Source: an uncultured Selenomonadaceae bacterium
Lineage (GTDB): Bacteria; Bacillota; Negativicutes; Selenomonadales; Selenomonadaceae
Assembly (NCBI GenBank): GCA_905236595.1
Contig: CAJORE010000104.1
Coordinates: forward strand, 1-22,030
Length of the DNA stretch: 22,030 nt
Direction: 5' to 3'
Shown here: positions 15,367-22,030 of the stretch, in pieces
How positions within the stretch are numbered: the first letter of the stretch is position 1
How the letters are laid out: each line of letters begins with the position of its first letter
Translations under genes and position numbers: made by a program
The notes under the pieces: model-generated
Told to the model about the DNA's origin: nothing
The model's database searches: none
Seen by the model: the letters and a program-made list of their open reading frames with translations, nothing else

Positions 15367-16970
15367 CGACGCACGTCGGACTCGAACATTCTGTTCCACG
15401 GGAAAGCGACCGTAAACGTCTCACTTCCCGCAAACGGCGGCAAATTATTCTCCGCGAAGTGACGCATAAGGGATGTGGCTCTGCTTTGCACAGCCGCCCG
15501 CTTGTCAGCCAACGTGCCGTAAACGCCGTCACCCCGCAACCACGTCAACTGCCGCGCCATCACCGTCCGCACATTCGCCTGATATGCCCAATCGTCAAGA
15601 TAACGCGTAACAAGCAAATTGTCGGCGGCGTCATTGCTCATATACTTGGTAAGCTGTCCCGCACCGATAAGGAAACCGGTGCTGTTAGTCGCCGTGTTCC
15701 ACCCGCCGTAAGCTTTCAGCTTAAAAAGCAACCCCCGGTTTTTTAACGCCTCCATGAGCGCATTGTCGGCGCCGTTGGCAAAGGCGACATCCGCCACACC
15801 TACCGGATAACCGGCGACAACATAATTTTCAACAAGCCCCGCAAAATAATCCGTTGATCCCTCGCGAGGTTTGCCGTCATTGTCCGGCCAATTTGCCTCC
15901 CCCGTCTTACCGTTCGGATTTGTATTGACCAAAAGCACCAAATCCGCTTTGTTCGGTTCGGTAACGCGCATGGCTCCCGTGGCCGTTATCGCTTCCGTTA
16001 CGGATTGCCCGATAGGCTCGTCCGAATAACTGGGAATCGTCCGTTCGCCCTTGCCGCGATTATATTCGACATAAACAAACGGAACTTCATTTTTATTATC
16101 GTTGACAGCGCGTGCCAACAAAATCATGCCTATTTCATCAATGCCCGCCATGGGCAAAAACCGCGTGCGGCTTAAATCGTGTCCGTAATACCCAAGGTGT
16201 CGGCTCTCCAAATGAGTTTGCGACAACGGGGCGTTATCATCACGTCCCAAAATAAAGTAATTAAACGTATCGTTACGGACAAGATCTATAAGCTTTTTGT
16301 TCGCCGCAAAATTTTTCTCCCGTCGCGCATACCAATCACTCAATACTTCCTTGGGGATAAGCTTGGACAAAAAGGCGTATTCCTTGCGTTCAAGACGATT
16401 AAGTCCTTCAAGTTCCTGCTTATCCTTCAACACGGTGTAGCGAAAAATATCGGCGCCGTAGCTTTGATAATATTCCGGCTCCTCATGGCCGGAGGCTTCG
16501 CCGTTAATCGGCGTACGCATTATTGAACCGAAAGCATACAACTCAAGCGCGGGATTTTGGACGCGAAAAGTACGGAATTTTTCGGCGCGTGCCAAAATGT
16601 CCTTCTCGGCAAATTGATGTTTGCGGCTGCCGACCAAGCTTCCGTACAGCATAGCGTCTACCGACACTACGGCCGCTTCGGCATCATCCGCGTTTGCTTC
16701 CAACCACTCCCACAATTTGTCGGGGTCGCCCAAATCGTCACGACTGCCCAAATATTGGTCGGGCGGCACAACCAATTCATATTCGCCGATACTCCGAACA
16801 ACCTCGGCGGTTTGTTTATCGGACACGGGACGATTGTCGTGCGGCACAAAAACAATCTTCGGCAATGTTTTTTTTGCGACGTTTTTTTTTGCCGCATCAA
16901 CCGTGGCACATCCCGTCATCAACAATACCGACAAAGCAAAACCGACCGTTTTGACAACTATTTTATTCAT
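15363..16970 (-). CDS. DUF4127 family lipoprotein
   Basis: A 535-residue predicted lipoprotein. The first 21 residues form a lipoprotein signal peptide (basic start, hydrophobic core, lipobox LMTG-Cys21), so the mature protein should be anchored to the outer face of the membrane. The mature part starts with KIVFVPHDNRPVSDKQT, and contains VVSVDAMLYGSLVGSR and VYVEYNRGKGE. These and the overall size match the uncharacterised DUF4127 family. Several conserved Asp, His and Arg positions (PHDNRP, RDDN, DGVYG) look enzyme-like, but no reaction is known to me. It lies 61 nt after mrnC and overlaps the following pilB gene by 4 nt, which hints at a role tied to the cell surface or pilus. No good ribosome binding site is seen close to the ATG. 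Confidence 0.85.
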   Translation of the reverse strand: MNKIVVKTVGFALSVLLMTGCATVDAAKKNVAKKTLPKIVFVPHDNRPVSDKQTAEVVRSIGEYELVVPPDQYLGSRDDLGDPDKLWEWLEANADDAEAAVVSVDAMLYGSLVGSRKHQFAEKDILARAEKFRTFRVQNPALELYAFGSIMRTPINGEASGHEEPEYYQSYGADIFRYTVLKDKQELEGLNRLERKEYAFLSKLIPKEVLSDWYARREKNFAANKKLIDLVRNDTFNYFILGRDDNAPLSQTHLESRHLGYYGHDLSRTRFLPMAGIDEIGMILLARAVNDNKNEVPFVYVEYNRGKGERTIPSYSDEPIGQSVTEAITATGAMRVTEPNKADLVLLVNTNPNGKTGEANWPDNDGKPREGSTDYFAGLVENYVVAGYPVGVADVAFANGADNALMEALKNRGLLFKLKAYGGWNTATNSTGFLIGAGQLTKYMSNDAADNLLVTRYLDDWAYQANVRTVMARQLTWLRGDGVYGTLADKRAAVQSRATSLMRHFAENNLPPFAGSETFTVAFPWNRMFESDVRR

Positions 16971-17031
16971 AACTGCAATGCTTGCCCCCTATCATCGGAA
17001 CGGAACCTCTAAGGTAACAAACAGTTCCTTA

Positions 17032-17538
17032 CTATCGCTCGCTTAACTGGTTGACAATGGCGACAAACGCCGCTTCGCCGATCTCTTGCAACCGAAGAAG
17101 ATTGCCCGTCAAATACAAATGACCAAGCAACGCCTCAAATCCCGTAGCAGTATGATATTCAACCACATTGGCGCTTTTTACGGGGGCATGGCTTTTGGCG
17201 TTTCGTCCGCGACGGACAATCTCTTTTTCTTCCGCCGTCAATTCGGTATCGGCAATTTGACGGTAGGCCGCCGCTTGACGCACCGCCGACACGGCTTCGG
17301 CGCAAGCTCGGTGCAAATTGCGCACTTTGCTTTGCTCCCACGTCAACAAACGACAACGAACGAACAAGGTAAACCACGCATCGCCAACATACGCCAAAAT
17401 CAGCGGCGAATATTCGGCGGGATTATCGACATTGGCATACTGACCCAAGGGCAAAAGCGCCTCGCCGTTGTCGGCGTCATTAAGACCGGCCGCAACGGAT
17501 GCAAAATCAATGCCGCGTACCACTCCCTTATGATTCAT
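17032..17538 (-). CDS. mrnC: Mini-ribonuclease III
   Basis: A 168-residue RNase III-like nuclease without a double-stranded-RNA-binding domain; the family matures 23S rRNA ends in Bacillota. The catalytic motif is LAYVGDAWFTLFVR (Asp53), and the C-terminal signature runs from RGRNAKSHAP to GFEALLGHLYLTG. Compared with typical members (about 130-145 residues) the N-terminus is some 30-40 residues longer, with no later start codon that would shorten it. ATG 17538 overlaps the cysS stop (ATGA); the cysS-mrnC pair is a standard Bacillota arrangement. An in-frame TTG at 17550 is rejected in favour of this overlap. Confidence 0.93.
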   Translation of the reverse strand: MNHKGVVRGIDFASVAAGLNDADNGEALLPLGQYANVDNPAEYSPLILAYVGDAWFTLFVRCRLLTWEQSKVRNLHRACAEAVSAVRQAAAYRQIADTELTAEEKEIVRRGRNAKSHAPVKSANVVEYHTATGFEALLGHLYLTGNLLRLQEIGEAAFVAIVNQLSER

Positions 17539-18974
17539 CGTCTTTCCCAAACGGCGCCATTCTTCGTATCCTTTATAACAACCCCGACGTCTTTCAAACG
17601 ATCGCGAATCTCATCGGCAATCGGCCAATTCTTTTCTTGTCGCGCTCTTTGTCGAAGCGTTATGATGATGTCCATCAATTTTGCCGCCAAATCATCGTTT
17701 ATTGAGGTTGCCGCCGCATTTTCCTCTTGCTCGAATATGCCTATGACACTTGCCATTTCGGCAAAAACCGTTGTCGCCTTTGCAAAGTTCACCGCATCGA
17801 ATTCACCGCCGTCGGTAACGCTTTGACAATAGGCATTGATTTTTTTGCTCAAATCGAACATATAGCCTATGGCAAGCGCCGAATTAAAATCATCGTCCAT
17901 CGCCTCGTCAAAATCGGCCGACAGCTTGGCGGCGGTATCGGCCAGTTGACCGGCGTTATTGCCGTTGCCTTCGCGCCCGGCAAACATTTTTATCTGTTCG
18001 GCCGTATGCCTTAAACGCGTCAATGCGGCCTTGGCCTCTGTCATACGTTCTTCACTGAAATCAAGCGGACTGCGATAATGAGTTTGCAATATATAAAAGC
18101 GCAAAGTCTCCCCGGAGAATTCTTTCAAGACGTCGGCGACGGTGAAAAAATTATTGAGCGACTTGCTCATTTTTTCGTTGCGAATGGTTATAAACCCGTT
18201 ATGCAAAAAATAACGGGCAAACGCACTTTCATCATCGAGATAAGCTTGACTTTGGGCTATTTCGTTTTCGTGGTGCGGAAAAATAAGATCACTGCCGCCG
18301 CCGTGAAAATCAAATTTTTCTCCTAAAAATTTTAGCGACATTGCCGAACACTCAATATGCCAGCCGGGACGTCCCTTCCCCCATGGCGATTGCCATGATG
18401 GTTCGCCGGGCTTTGCCGCCTTCCACAACGCAAAATCCATCGGATGGCGCTTATTGTCATTAACTTCGACTCGCGCTCCCGCTTCCATATCCTCCAAACT
18501 GCGTCGTGACAACTTGCCGTACCCGGCAAAATTTTCGACGGAAAAATAAACATCGCCGCCTTCAACCGTATAAGCATGACCGCTACTGATAAGCCCGTCA
18601 ATCATCCCGACTATATCGGGAATCGTTTCCGACACACGCGGATAAACGTCGGCGCGTTTCACGTTCAAGGCATCCATCGCCGCAAAATAACGGGTTATGT
18701 AACGGTCGGCAATAGTTTTCCAATCGCTTCCGTCAACACGAGCGGCGTTGATAATCTTATCATCAACATCGGTGAAATTTTGGATATACCGAACCTTAAA
18801 ACCGCGCCTCGCCAAATGACGCCTTATCACGTCCCAAGTCACAAACGGACGGGCATTGCCGATATGCGGCTCATTGTACGGCGTTACGCCGCAACAATAT
18901 ATGCTTGCTTCACCGGCTTTCAACGGGACAAATTCTTCCTTGCGACGCGTAAGCGTATTATAAACTTTTATCAT
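17535..18974 (-). CDS. cysS: Cysteinyl-tRNA synthetase
   Basis: A 479-residue class I aminoacyl-tRNA synthetase that charges tRNA-Cys in the cytoplasm. Visible motifs are the zinc ligand Cys28 in YCCGVTPYNEP, the HIGH-type motif PHIGNARPF (36-44), the second zinc-ligand region WHIECSAMS, the FHGGGSDLIFPHHENE segment and EKMSKS. The C-terminal DALR-like helical domain follows. ATG 18974 is chosen over an adjacent TTG at 18977 because GAGGAG lies about 7 nt upstream. The upstream gap of 68 bases contains a hairpin (18997-19027) but is too short for a T-box leader. It appears to be the first gene of the long minus-strand block that runs to dnaB. Confidence 0.97.
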   Translation of the reverse strand: MIKVYNTLTRRKEEFVPLKAGEASIYCCGVTPYNEPHIGNARPFVTWDVIRRHLARRGFKVRYIQNFTDVDDKIINAARVDGSDWKTIADRYITRYFAAMDALNVKRADVYPRVSETIPDIVGMIDGLISSGHAYTVEGGDVYFSVENFAGYGKLSRRSLEDMEAGARVEVNDNKRHPMDFALWKAAKPGEPSWQSPWGKGRPGWHIECSAMSLKFLGEKFDFHGGGSDLIFPHHENEIAQSQAYLDDESAFARYFLHNGFITIRNEKMSKSLNNFFTVADVLKEFSGETLRFYILQTHYRSPLDFSEERMTEAKAALTRLRHTAEQIKMFAGREGNGNNAGQLADTAAKLSADFDEAMDDDFNSALAIGYMFDLSKKINAYCQSVTDGGEFDAVNFAKATTVFAEMASVIGIFEQEENAAATSINDDLAAKLMDIIITLRQRARQEKNWPIADEIRDRLKDVGVVIKDTKNGAVWERR

Positions 18975-18996
18975 CAATTACTCCTCGCATTTTAAG

Positions 18997-19027
18997 AACA
19001 CCCCTACCGATTGTCGGCAGGGGTGTT
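18997..19027 (-). terminator. Terminator-like hairpin between the DUF815 gene and cysS
   Basis: A 13-bp stem with a single A/C mismatch (18997-19009 with 19015-19027) and a 5-nt loop lies just after the DUF815 stop codon. On the minus strand it is followed by CTTAAAATG, so the T-tract is weak. It probably ends or attenuates the DUF815 transcript; partial read-through into cysS is possible. Confidence 0.6.
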
Positions 19028-19042
19028 GTTGGGCAACAATTC

Positions 19043-20266
19043 CTAATCTTCACTTTCGGCCAAACGACGCGTAACGAATTGTTCGGCAATGCGTCCGTTG
19101 CGTCCCGAATGAGCCATTTCCCACTGTACACCCGCCAAACGTAACTCTTCCGGCGCCAAAACAATACCTTTTTTCTTTAGCTTATGATCAATTATCGCCA
19201 AATATTCTTCCTGTGTCGGCGCATAATAATGGAGAATAATGCCAAACCTATCCGACAGAGAAATCATCTCATTCATGCCGTCCTTGGTATGCAAGTCCTC
19301 CACACCGTCGCGCTCAAGCCACGTTTCGCGAATGAGGTGGCGCCTGTTGCTGGTCGCGTAAATGACGACGTTTTCCGGGCAAACATTCACTCCGCCGTCA
19401 ATAGCGGATTTCAGGTACTTAAATTCCGAATCGCTTTCTTCAAACGAAAGGTCATCGAGGAAAATTATAAACCGTTTGTCGGCAAAACTGCGCAAAATGC
19501 GCATGACCCGCGGCAAATCTTTCAGTTGCGCCTTCAGAAGTTGCACCAAACGCAAACCGCGATGCGCATATTCGTAGGCCAGCGCTTTCACCGCCGATGA
19601 TTTGCCCGTACCGCGAGCGCCGACAAGCAAGACATTGTTCGCCGGGCGACCTCCGACGAAAGCCTCCGTATTTATGACCAGTTCCTTTTTCTGCGATTCG
19701 CATCCCAACAAATCGGACAGATGCGACGGCGGCAAATTAACACCGAACAAATGCCGCCCGTCCCAACCGAAAGCAATGTAACGCGCCATATCCCCGGAGC
19801 CGAAATGACGGTAATAGTCAATCAGCTCCGATGCCAACGTAGAGGCTTCGGTAACGGGCAAAACCGTCAAACATTCATCGGACGGCGTATTACCAACCTT
19901 TGTCGGCGTATAATCGTCCAATATCGTTGAATCAAAAAACGAACCGGGGGGACAGTTAATGAGCGGCAACAACACAGCAATATCCCGCACAAAAATATCG
20001 CGCAAATCATCACCGATGACACCGTTGTTTCGGCGCAACGCTTTGGCAACGATATTTTCTTTGTTCGTCAAAAGATGCAAGACATAGGCACGAATCAAAT
20101 TGCCCTGCAAACCGTGTTCTTCGGCACGATCAATAAGTGCGGCGGCAGCTTCGGCAAAACGACTGCCGTTTTTCGGTTCGGCAAACGCCGCCACCAATTT
20201 TAAGAATACTTCGTCTTTTAAGATATTGCGACAAACCACCAGTTTTGTCAAATCATTACCGAGCAT
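19043..20266 (-). CDS. DUF815 family AAA ATPase
   Basis: A 407-residue ATP-binding protein. The helical N-terminal half (about 1-170) is of unknown role. The AAA-type domain has Walker A GARGTGKS (216-223), Walker B IIFLDDLSF (267-275) and a sensor-like YATSNRRHLIRETW; the C-terminus contains SLSDRFGIILHYYAPTQEEYLAII. These match the DUF815 family, which is widespread but of unknown function and is thought of as a DnaC-like or remodelling ATPase. ATG 20266 has GGAG about 10 nt upstream; an in-frame TTG at 20272 is an alternative with 4-nt spacing. A promoter at 20344-20372 and a following hairpin suggest it is transcribed alone. Confidence 0.88.
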   Translation of the reverse strand: MLGNDLTKLVVCRNILKDEVFLKLVAAFAEPKNGSRFAEAAAALIDRAEEHGLQGNLIRAYVLHLLTNKENIVAKALRRNNGVIGDDLRDIFVRDIAVLLPLINCPPGSFFDSTILDDYTPTKVGNTPSDECLTVLPVTEASTLASELIDYYRHFGSGDMARYIAFGWDGRHLFGVNLPPSHLSDLLGCESQKKELVINTEAFVGGRPANNVLLVGARGTGKSSAVKALAYEYAHRGLRLVQLLKAQLKDLPRVMRILRSFADKRFIIFLDDLSFEESDSEFKYLKSAIDGGVNVCPENVVIYATSNRRHLIRETWLERDGVEDLHTKDGMNEMISLSDRFGIILHYYAPTQEEYLAIIDHKLKKKGIVLAPEELRLAGVQWEMAHSGRNGRIAEQFVTRRLAESED

Positions 20267-20343
20267 AAACAATTATCTCCGCTGACAAAAAAATAAATTA
20301 TCTTCGCGGTCCACACAGCACCGACCTTCAACCAATGCCGCAA

Positions 20344-20372
20344 AATATACCACAACCAACGCGATAAGTCAA
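20344..20372 (-). promoter_or_regulatory. Sigma-A-type promoter for the DUF815 gene
   Basis: On the minus strand TTGACT (20372-20367) and TATATT (20349-20344) are separated by exactly 17 nt; each hexamer is a 5-of-6 match. Initiation is expected near 20337, giving a leader of about 70 nt before ATG 20266. The rest of the gap from 20267 to 20397 shows nothing else I can name. Confidence 0.8.
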
Positions 20373-20397
20373 TCGAAAATGGCGGCAGCGCGTAACA

Positions 20398-21162
20398 TCA
20401 AAAATAGAGATAACGCGTGACAAACGTCCGCAACGTCTCTTGCAAAACGGTCACATTTTGCAGGAGCGCCTCGCTTTGCGGCCGAAGCTTTGTGTAATGA
20501 AAAACCGGTTCGCGGCTTACCATATAATCGGCCGGGTAGGGGATGACTTCAACATTTTCACGCGCAAAATTAAGCACGGCGCGTTTCATGTGAAATGCAC
20601 TCGTTACCAACACCGGGCGCGAAAAATGCCCGTCGCGCAACAATTCGGCGGAAAACCGCGCATTTTGCGCCGTATTTATGCTTTTCGTTTCGAGAATGAT
20701 GTCGCGCTCTTTGACACCCAAACTCATCAAAATCCGTTTGGCAATTTGCGCTTCCTCTCCGCTGTCGGCATACACTTGCCCGCCGGACAAAAGAATGGGG
20801 ACGTTTAACTTGCGTTGCAACCGCACGGCCGTAAGGAGACGATTGGCCGGCGCAGAGCAAAGCGCTCCCCGACCGTCAACATCCGGCGAATCCGGCATGG
20901 CACCGCCGCCCAACATTACTATCACATCACCGTCCGGCAAACTTTTCGGCGGTTCGTAAACATTCTCCAACGCCCCTAAAAATTTTTCGGCGACAAAAGA
21001 GGTGCAGAGCAAATAAAACATAAAGGTAAGGCCAAAAATGAGCGCGGCAATTTTTTTTTCGTCACGCTTGACCCACGCATAATAGGCTACGGCAACAAAC
21101 AACACAATAAAAATTCCCGGCGGCAAAACCCACCCGGCGCAAAACTTCAAAAAATATACCAT
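20398..21162 (-). CDS. YdcF/ElyC-family (DUF218) membrane protein
   Basis: A 254-residue protein with two N-terminal transmembrane helices (about 12-30 and 38-56) and a DUF218 domain from about residue 78. The domain has the motifs DVIVMLGGGA, ILLSGG, a Glu-rich SGEEAQIAKRILMSLGV segment, SINTAQNARFSAELL and VLVTSAFHMKRA. Members such as ElyC/SanA/YdcF are linked to envelope integrity or bind adenosyl cofactors, but the reaction is not established. ATG 21162 shares one base with the stop of the upstream DUF4931 gene (TGATG), so the two are co-translated. Confidence 0.85.
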   Translation of the reverse strand: MVYFLKFCAGWVLPPGIFIVLFVAVAYYAWVKRDEKKIAALIFGLTFMFYLLCTSFVAEKFLGALENVYEPPKSLPDGDVIVMLGGGAMPDSPDVDGRGALCSAPANRLLTAVRLQRKLNVPILLSGGQVYADSGEEAQIAKRILMSLGVKERDIILETKSINTAQNARFSAELLRDGHFSRPVLVTSAFHMKRAVLNFARENVEVIPYPADYMVSREPVFHYTKLRPQSEALLQNVTVLQETLRTFVTRYLYF

Positions 21163-21947
21163 CAACCTATCCCCAAAACCTCGCCGTAATACGCTCTTAA
21201 TTCACTTGCGATAAGCTCCAAATTGTTCGGCAAAAAACGAATATTGTAGCCGACGAACAGCGGCGACGTGGCAAAGCGCGGAATGAGCTTCACATAAAAT
21301 TTCTCGCCGTTTCCGCCCGCATCATAGAAAAAAATGTTATAACTCGTGCAATGTATGTTAAAATGTTTTGTCAAGTAATCGACGCAAATTTGAATGAAAT
21401 CGGCCAGCGTCGATACGGAAAACGTTTCGTCGGGCACGATGTTCAGTTCGCCAAAACCAATGCGCGGACACGTCCCGACGTTGATGGCAATTCCGTCCTT
21501 TTGCAAGGCGGTGATACCGACAAATTCCTCTTTGTTAAAGAGCAATTCCTTGTTTAACTTTGGAAAGCCGACCAGTTGCATATGCGGATGGCGAATGGTT
21601 CCCCCGGACAACGGACCGTAATTTTTGAAAAACAAAACCGTCTCATAGGCTCCGGATCGCAAAAGCCGCCGCCAATGTTTCAACGCAAAGGCAATTAAGC
21701 GCCGCATATGCTCACTTGTATAATCCGGCATATCGCCGGTGCAAACGTCGTGTTCGATGAGTACAAACTGATCCGCACCGCGAAGGACGTTATATTTGTT
21801 GCGCAACAAAATTATCGACCCATCCCGATCGATGATGTTCGTAAGATGCGGCACGTCGCAAAAAGGGCAGGGCGCACTTTCGTTCATAAGGGTTCGCGGC
21901 TTGTCTTTCCCCATCGCTACATCAAATTCAACAAGATTTATGTCCAT
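21162..21947 (-). CDS. DUF4931 protein, GalT/HIT-like nucleotidyltransferase fold
   Basis: A 261-residue soluble protein. Visible are a CPFC pair (Cys27/Cys30), which in galactose-1-phosphate uridylyltransferases binds metal, and a HIT-like active-site motif RHPHMQ (His120, His122), comparable to HPHGQ of GalT, where the second histidine is the nucleophile. This matches DUF4931, a group related to GalT whose substrate is unknown; the usual GalT neighbours (galK, galE) are absent. ATG 21947 is chosen because GAGGG lies about 8-9 nt upstream and residues before it look non-homologous, although the frame is open to 22010 and would then run into the promoter. It is followed directly by the YdcF gene. 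Confidence 0.8.
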   Translation of the reverse strand: MDINLVEFDVAMGKDKPRTLMNESAPCPFCDVPHLTNIIDRDGSIILLRNKYNVLRGADQFVLIEHDVCTGDMPDYTSEHMRRLIAFALKHWRRLLRSGAYETVLFFKNYGPLSGGTIRHPHMQLVGFPKLNKELLFNKEEFVGITALQKDGIAINVGTCPRIGFGELNIVPDETFSVSTLADFIQICVDYLTKHFNIHCTSYNIFFYDAGGNGEKFYVKLIPRFATSPLFVGYNIRFLPNNLELIASELRAYYGEVLGIG

Positions 21948-21981
21948 AGCAAATTCCCTCACTTGCCAATATCCGCGAAAC

Positions 21982-22010
21982 ATTATATACTTTATCGAAC
22001 TGTAGGGCAA
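21982..22010 (-). promoter_or_regulatory. Sigma-A-type promoter for the DUF4931-ydcF unit
   Basis: On the minus strand TTGCCC (22010-22005) and a perfect TATAAT (21987-21982) are separated by 17 nt. Initiation is expected near 21975, giving a leader of about 28 nt with GAGGG before ATG 21947. This supports the choice of the shorter start for the gene. Confidence 0.75.
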
Positions 22011-22030
22011 TAAGGCGGTGTTTTTTATCA

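Noticed and set aside
18975..19042. Possible T-box riboswitch before cysS.
   Set aside because: Only 68 bases separate the stop of the upstream gene from cysS, and neither a specifier loop nor a T-box sequence is visible. The single hairpin is better explained as a terminator.
21948..22010. A longer N-terminus for the DUF4931 protein starting at 22010.
   Set aside because: The extra codons run through the -10 and -35 promoter hexamers, whereas ATG 21947 has a good ribosome binding site and begins the homologous-looking sequence.

Overview
This window looks like the chromosome of a member of the Bacillota, most likely a Negativicutes-type organism. That placement is an inference. It rests on the gene order yybS-gdpP-rplI-lonC-dnaB, on cysS next to mini-RNase III, and on DUF4127, DUF815 and DUF4931 proteins found together with type IV pilus motor genes. 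Coding is dense, several adjacent genes overlap by 4 nt (ATGA), and base composition is moderate except for the GC-rich stretch at the left end. I saw no rRNA, tRNA, CRISPR array or insertion sequence.

Left end (1-4195): the C-terminal tail of an RTX-type calcium-binding-repeat protein and its terminator are followed by a roughly 390-base leader region. Then come a GH32 sucrose-6-phosphate hydrolase (+) and, convergent to it, a single-chain PTS permease with the domain order EIIA-EIIB-EIIC (-). A bidirectional terminator separates the two. Together they form a likely sucrose (or other fructoside) uptake and cleavage pair: the permease imports and phosphorylates the sugar, and the hydrolase splits the phosphorylated product.

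Middle and right (4369-18974, all on the minus strand): transcription runs from right to left as cysS - mrnC - DUF4127 lipoprotein - pilB/gspE - pilT - (small reading frame) - pilC - pilO - yybS - gdpP - rplI - lonC - dnaB. Many junctions overlap by 4 nt, so much of this block is probably one or a few long transcripts. It combines translation and RNA maturation (cysS, mrnC, rplI), a compact pilus/secretion motor cassette without a visible pilin, c-di-AMP turnover (gdpP), proteolysis (lonC) and replication (dnaB).

Right end (19043-22030, also minus): a DUF815 AAA ATPase has its own near-consensus promoter. A two-gene unit, a DUF4931 GalT/HIT-like protein followed by a YdcF/DUF218 membrane protein, is also preceded by a good sigma-A-type promoter.

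No single feature proves a new system. The best candidates for follow-up are the DUF4127 lipoprotein translationally coupled to the reduced pilus cassette, an unassigned 57-codon frame between pilT and pilC, and the mutually exclusive hairpins in the PTS leader.
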